Origin: Anaerolinea sp.
GTDB taxonomy: Bacteria > Chloroflexota > Anaerolineae > Anaerolineales > Anaerolineaceae
Assembly: GCA_013824385.1 (NCBI GenBank)
Contig: PNNU01000197.1
Coordinates: forward strand, 1-6,667
Reading direction: 5' to 3'
Length of the DNA stretch: 6,667 nt
The notes below the pieces were generated by a model. That model made no database searches, was not told the origin of the DNA, and worked only from the letters and a program-made list of their open reading frames with translations. This document shows, in pieces, positions 5,287 through 6,667 of this stretch. Position numbers and translations under genes: made by a program. Position 1 is the first letter of the stretch; each line of letters opens with the position of its first letter.

Positions 5287-6061
5287 ATCCAGCGATGAAT
5301 TTGCCGATCACGGCAGCGGTGAAAAGCCCAGCCGAGAGTAAGCCTGCCCAACGCAATTGATCACTGCCAACAGAATCGACCAATTCCAGTCCATTCTGCT
5401 GGTTTGCCTTGACGGCAAACAGCGGACCCGCCACCCATGCGAAGATCGCTCCGCCGGCCAGACCACCAATGTGCCCCCAGTAATCTATTCCTGAGTTGGC
5501 GCTGAACCCCAGTGAAAGATTGACCGCGAGGACCAATCCCAGGTTGATTAGCATGGGTTGAGCGCGGCCGCCGAACAATTTTTTGTTCTTGAAGATTAGT
5601 ACACCCTCTGCGGCAGCCAGCCCGAAAATTGCCGTGGATGCTCCCAAAGAAGGATTGGCAGACAGCAAGAAAGAAAGCACGTTACCGGTATACCCTGCAA
5701 CCAGGTACAAAGCTAAATAGCGCCAATGACCGTAGAATTGTTCAAGCGATCTGCCAATGGAGAACAAGGCATACATATTGAACGCCAGATGGAGGATACC
5801 GCCGTGAAGCAGAACAGGTGTGATCAAACGCCAGACCTGTCCGCGCAAGATCAACTCATTAACCTTTCCACCCATTACAAACGGCAAATCTACTCCATTC
5901 AGCAGTGACTGAGAAAGGTATTGAAGGCCGTACATCAAGATGGTTACCCCTAAAATGACGTAAGTCACCATGGGCGTCTTCGCTTTTGTACGTAAAAAAA
6001 CAGGAACATGCCCCTCAACCGGTTGAGCAGGAGGCGGTGTCTCGGAATTTGGAACAGTCAT
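5285..6061 (-). CDS. Rhomboid family intramembrane serine protease
   Basis: Integral membrane protease that cuts transmembrane segments of substrate proteins within the bilayer. The 258 residues begin with a Pro-rich cytoplasmic tail of about 30 residues. Hydrophobic segments follow at about 31-52, 80-104, 113-133, 138-157, 169-187, 193-214 and 237-256, consistent with the six-helix core plus a seventh C-terminal helix. Conserved features are GQVWRLITPVLLHGG (74-88), the HGGILHLAFN cluster (His86, His91, Asn95), the catalytic serine in GAST (Ser142) and the catalytic histidine in WGHIGGLAGG (His197). The usual GxSG reads GAST, so the glycine after the nucleophile is Thr; the dyad itself is intact. 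The ATG lies one base after the guanylate kinase stop codon with only a weak ribosome site, so translation is probably coupled to the upstream gene. Natural substrates cannot be inferred. Confidence 0.95.
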   Translation of the reverse strand: MTVPNSETPPPAQPVEGHVPVFLRTKAKTPMVTYVILGVTILMYGLQYLSQSLLNGVDLPFVMGGKVNELILRGQVWRLITPVLLHGGILHLAFNMYALFSIGRSLEQFYGHWRYLALYLVAGYTGNVLSFLLSANPSLGASTAIFGLAAAEGVLIFKNKKLFGGRAQPMLINLGLVLAVNLSLGFSANSGIDYWGHIGGLAGGAIFAWVAGPLFAVKANQQNGLELVDSVGSDQLRWAGLLSAGLFTAAVIGKFIAG

Positions 6062-6062
6062 G

Positions 6063-6667
6063 TTAGATCAGCTTTCTGTGATGGACTTTATGATGTTCGA
6101 CCTTAATAATGGAAACGATGTCATCCACTGCTTCTTCAAGACAGTTTTCGGCGTTAACCACAACGTAATCAAAAAGGGTGATTTTTTTGACTTCTTCTTT
6201 TGCGGTATCAATGCGAACTTTTAGGTTTTCAAGAGATTCAGTATTGCGGGCTTTTAATCTGCCATACCATTCATCAATAGTGTTTGGAATCAGAAAGATC
6301 AATACTGCTTCAGGATAAAGCTTGCGGTAAGTTTCAGCGCCTTGCACATCAACCCGCAAGATCACATCCTTGCCGCTTTTGAGTGCATCATCCACTTCAC
6401 AACGCAAGCCGCCTTTGTAATCATCATAGACATTGGCGTATTCAATAAACTCGCCTTTTTCAATCCGCCTGGCAAATTCTTCACGTGTAAAAAAGAAATA
6501 GTCCTTACCATCCACTTCATTAGGGCGCGGCAGCCGGCTGGTGGCTGTGATCACAAAATGCAGCCCGAGATTTCGGTTTCGCAACCCCTGAAGCACAGCA
6601 TCCTTGCCAATACCGGAAGTGCCCGAAATAACGATCAGCAAAGGTTGTGGACGGTACAGATCAAAGC
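6063..6667 (-). CDS. gmk: Guanylate kinase, N-terminus beyond the right edge
   Basis: Cytoplasmic nucleotide kinase that converts GMP and ATP to GDP and ADP. The frame is open to the window edge, and the eight codons before the first in-frame TTG (6639-6641) read FDLYRPQP, which run naturally into LLIVISG. The true start is therefore probably outside, and 200 residues are visible. Numbering from that Phe, the P-loop is GTSGIGKDA (15-23). The GMP-binding stretch TSRLPR (42-47), Glu50, Asp55-Tyr56 and Glu75 follow. RVDVQGA (104-110) matches the conserved DxQG region, and the lid carries RLKARNTES (136-144) and Arg151. Two positions differ from yeast enzyme: the second Tyr of the NYYGST segment is Lys84, and the Ser is Gly86. 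The P-loop has Asp22 where Ser or Gly is common. The C-terminus is His-rich (HHKVHH). The rhomboid gene follows after a single base. Confidence 0.92.
   Translation of the reverse strand, partial: FDLYRPQPLLIVISGTSGIGKDAVLQGLRNRNLGLHFVITATSRLPRPNEVDGKDYFFFTREEFARRIEKGEFIEYANVYDDYKGGLRCEVDDALKSGKDVILRVDVQGAETYRKLYPEAVLIFLIPNTIDEWYGRLKARNTESLENLKVRIDTAKEEVKKITLFDYVVVNAENCLEEAVDDIVSIIKVEHHKVHHRKLI

Noticed and set aside
6639..6641. TTG as the start of guanylate kinase
   Set aside because: The frame stays open upstream to the window edge and reads FDLYRPQP directly into the first strand; there is no ribosome site before the TTG. The gene is better treated as truncated by the edge.
1..6667. Mobile element, defence island or CRISPR content
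   Set aside because: No transposase, integrase, terminal repeats, spaced direct repeats or known defence domains were seen; the genes are ordinary chromosomal functions with compact operon spacing.

Overview
The window looks like ordinary chromosome from a bacterium of moderate GC, most likely a member of the Chloroflexota (Anaerolineae-like). That placement is an inference. It rests on a lipoprotein whose linker carries the Thr-Ala-Thr-Pro style common in that group, a guanylate kinase that begins FDLYRPQPLLIVISG, an L,D-transpeptidase of the SHGCVNLS type, and the mixture of genes. No phage, transposon, CRISPR, tRNA or rRNA signal was seen. Eight protein genes cover nearly the whole window, and no gap reaches 300 bases.

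Layout. Bases 1-1845 are read on the minus strand: a TTG-started 2-hydroxyacid dehydrogenase of the D-3-phosphoglycerate dehydrogenase type (904-1845), followed 25 bases downstream by an M32 metallocarboxypeptidase (1-878) that runs off the left edge. A 103-base AT-rich divergent gap (1846-1948) holds a good promoter for the dehydrogenase, two TTAATTAA boxes one helical turn apart, and a 7+7 inverted repeat. From 1949 to 5195 four genes run on the plus strand: a cysteine-cluster protein of the YkgJ/DUF3109 kind, a GNAT acetyltransferase whose ATG overlaps the previous stop codon, a secreted L,D-transpeptidase, and a lipoprotein with a beta-sandwich domain. A bidirectional terminator (5251-5286) then separates these from a converging minus-strand pair: guanylate kinase (6063-6667, cut by the right edge) and a rhomboid protease (5285-6061) one base apart.

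How the genes work together. The left pair is amino-acid and peptide metabolism. The transpeptidase and the lipoprotein both act outside the membrane but look separately transcribed or only loosely linked. The Cys-cluster/GNAT pair is translationally coupled and is the least understood unit here. The guanylate kinase/rhomboid pair looks like one transcript, without an obvious biochemical link.

I found no convincing novel system. The items most worth checking are the operator-like structure of the divergent gap, the Cys-cluster/GNAT pair, the unusual start-site architecture (TTG starts with an out-of-frame ATG seven bases upstream), and substitutions in the GMP-binding region of the guanylate kinase.
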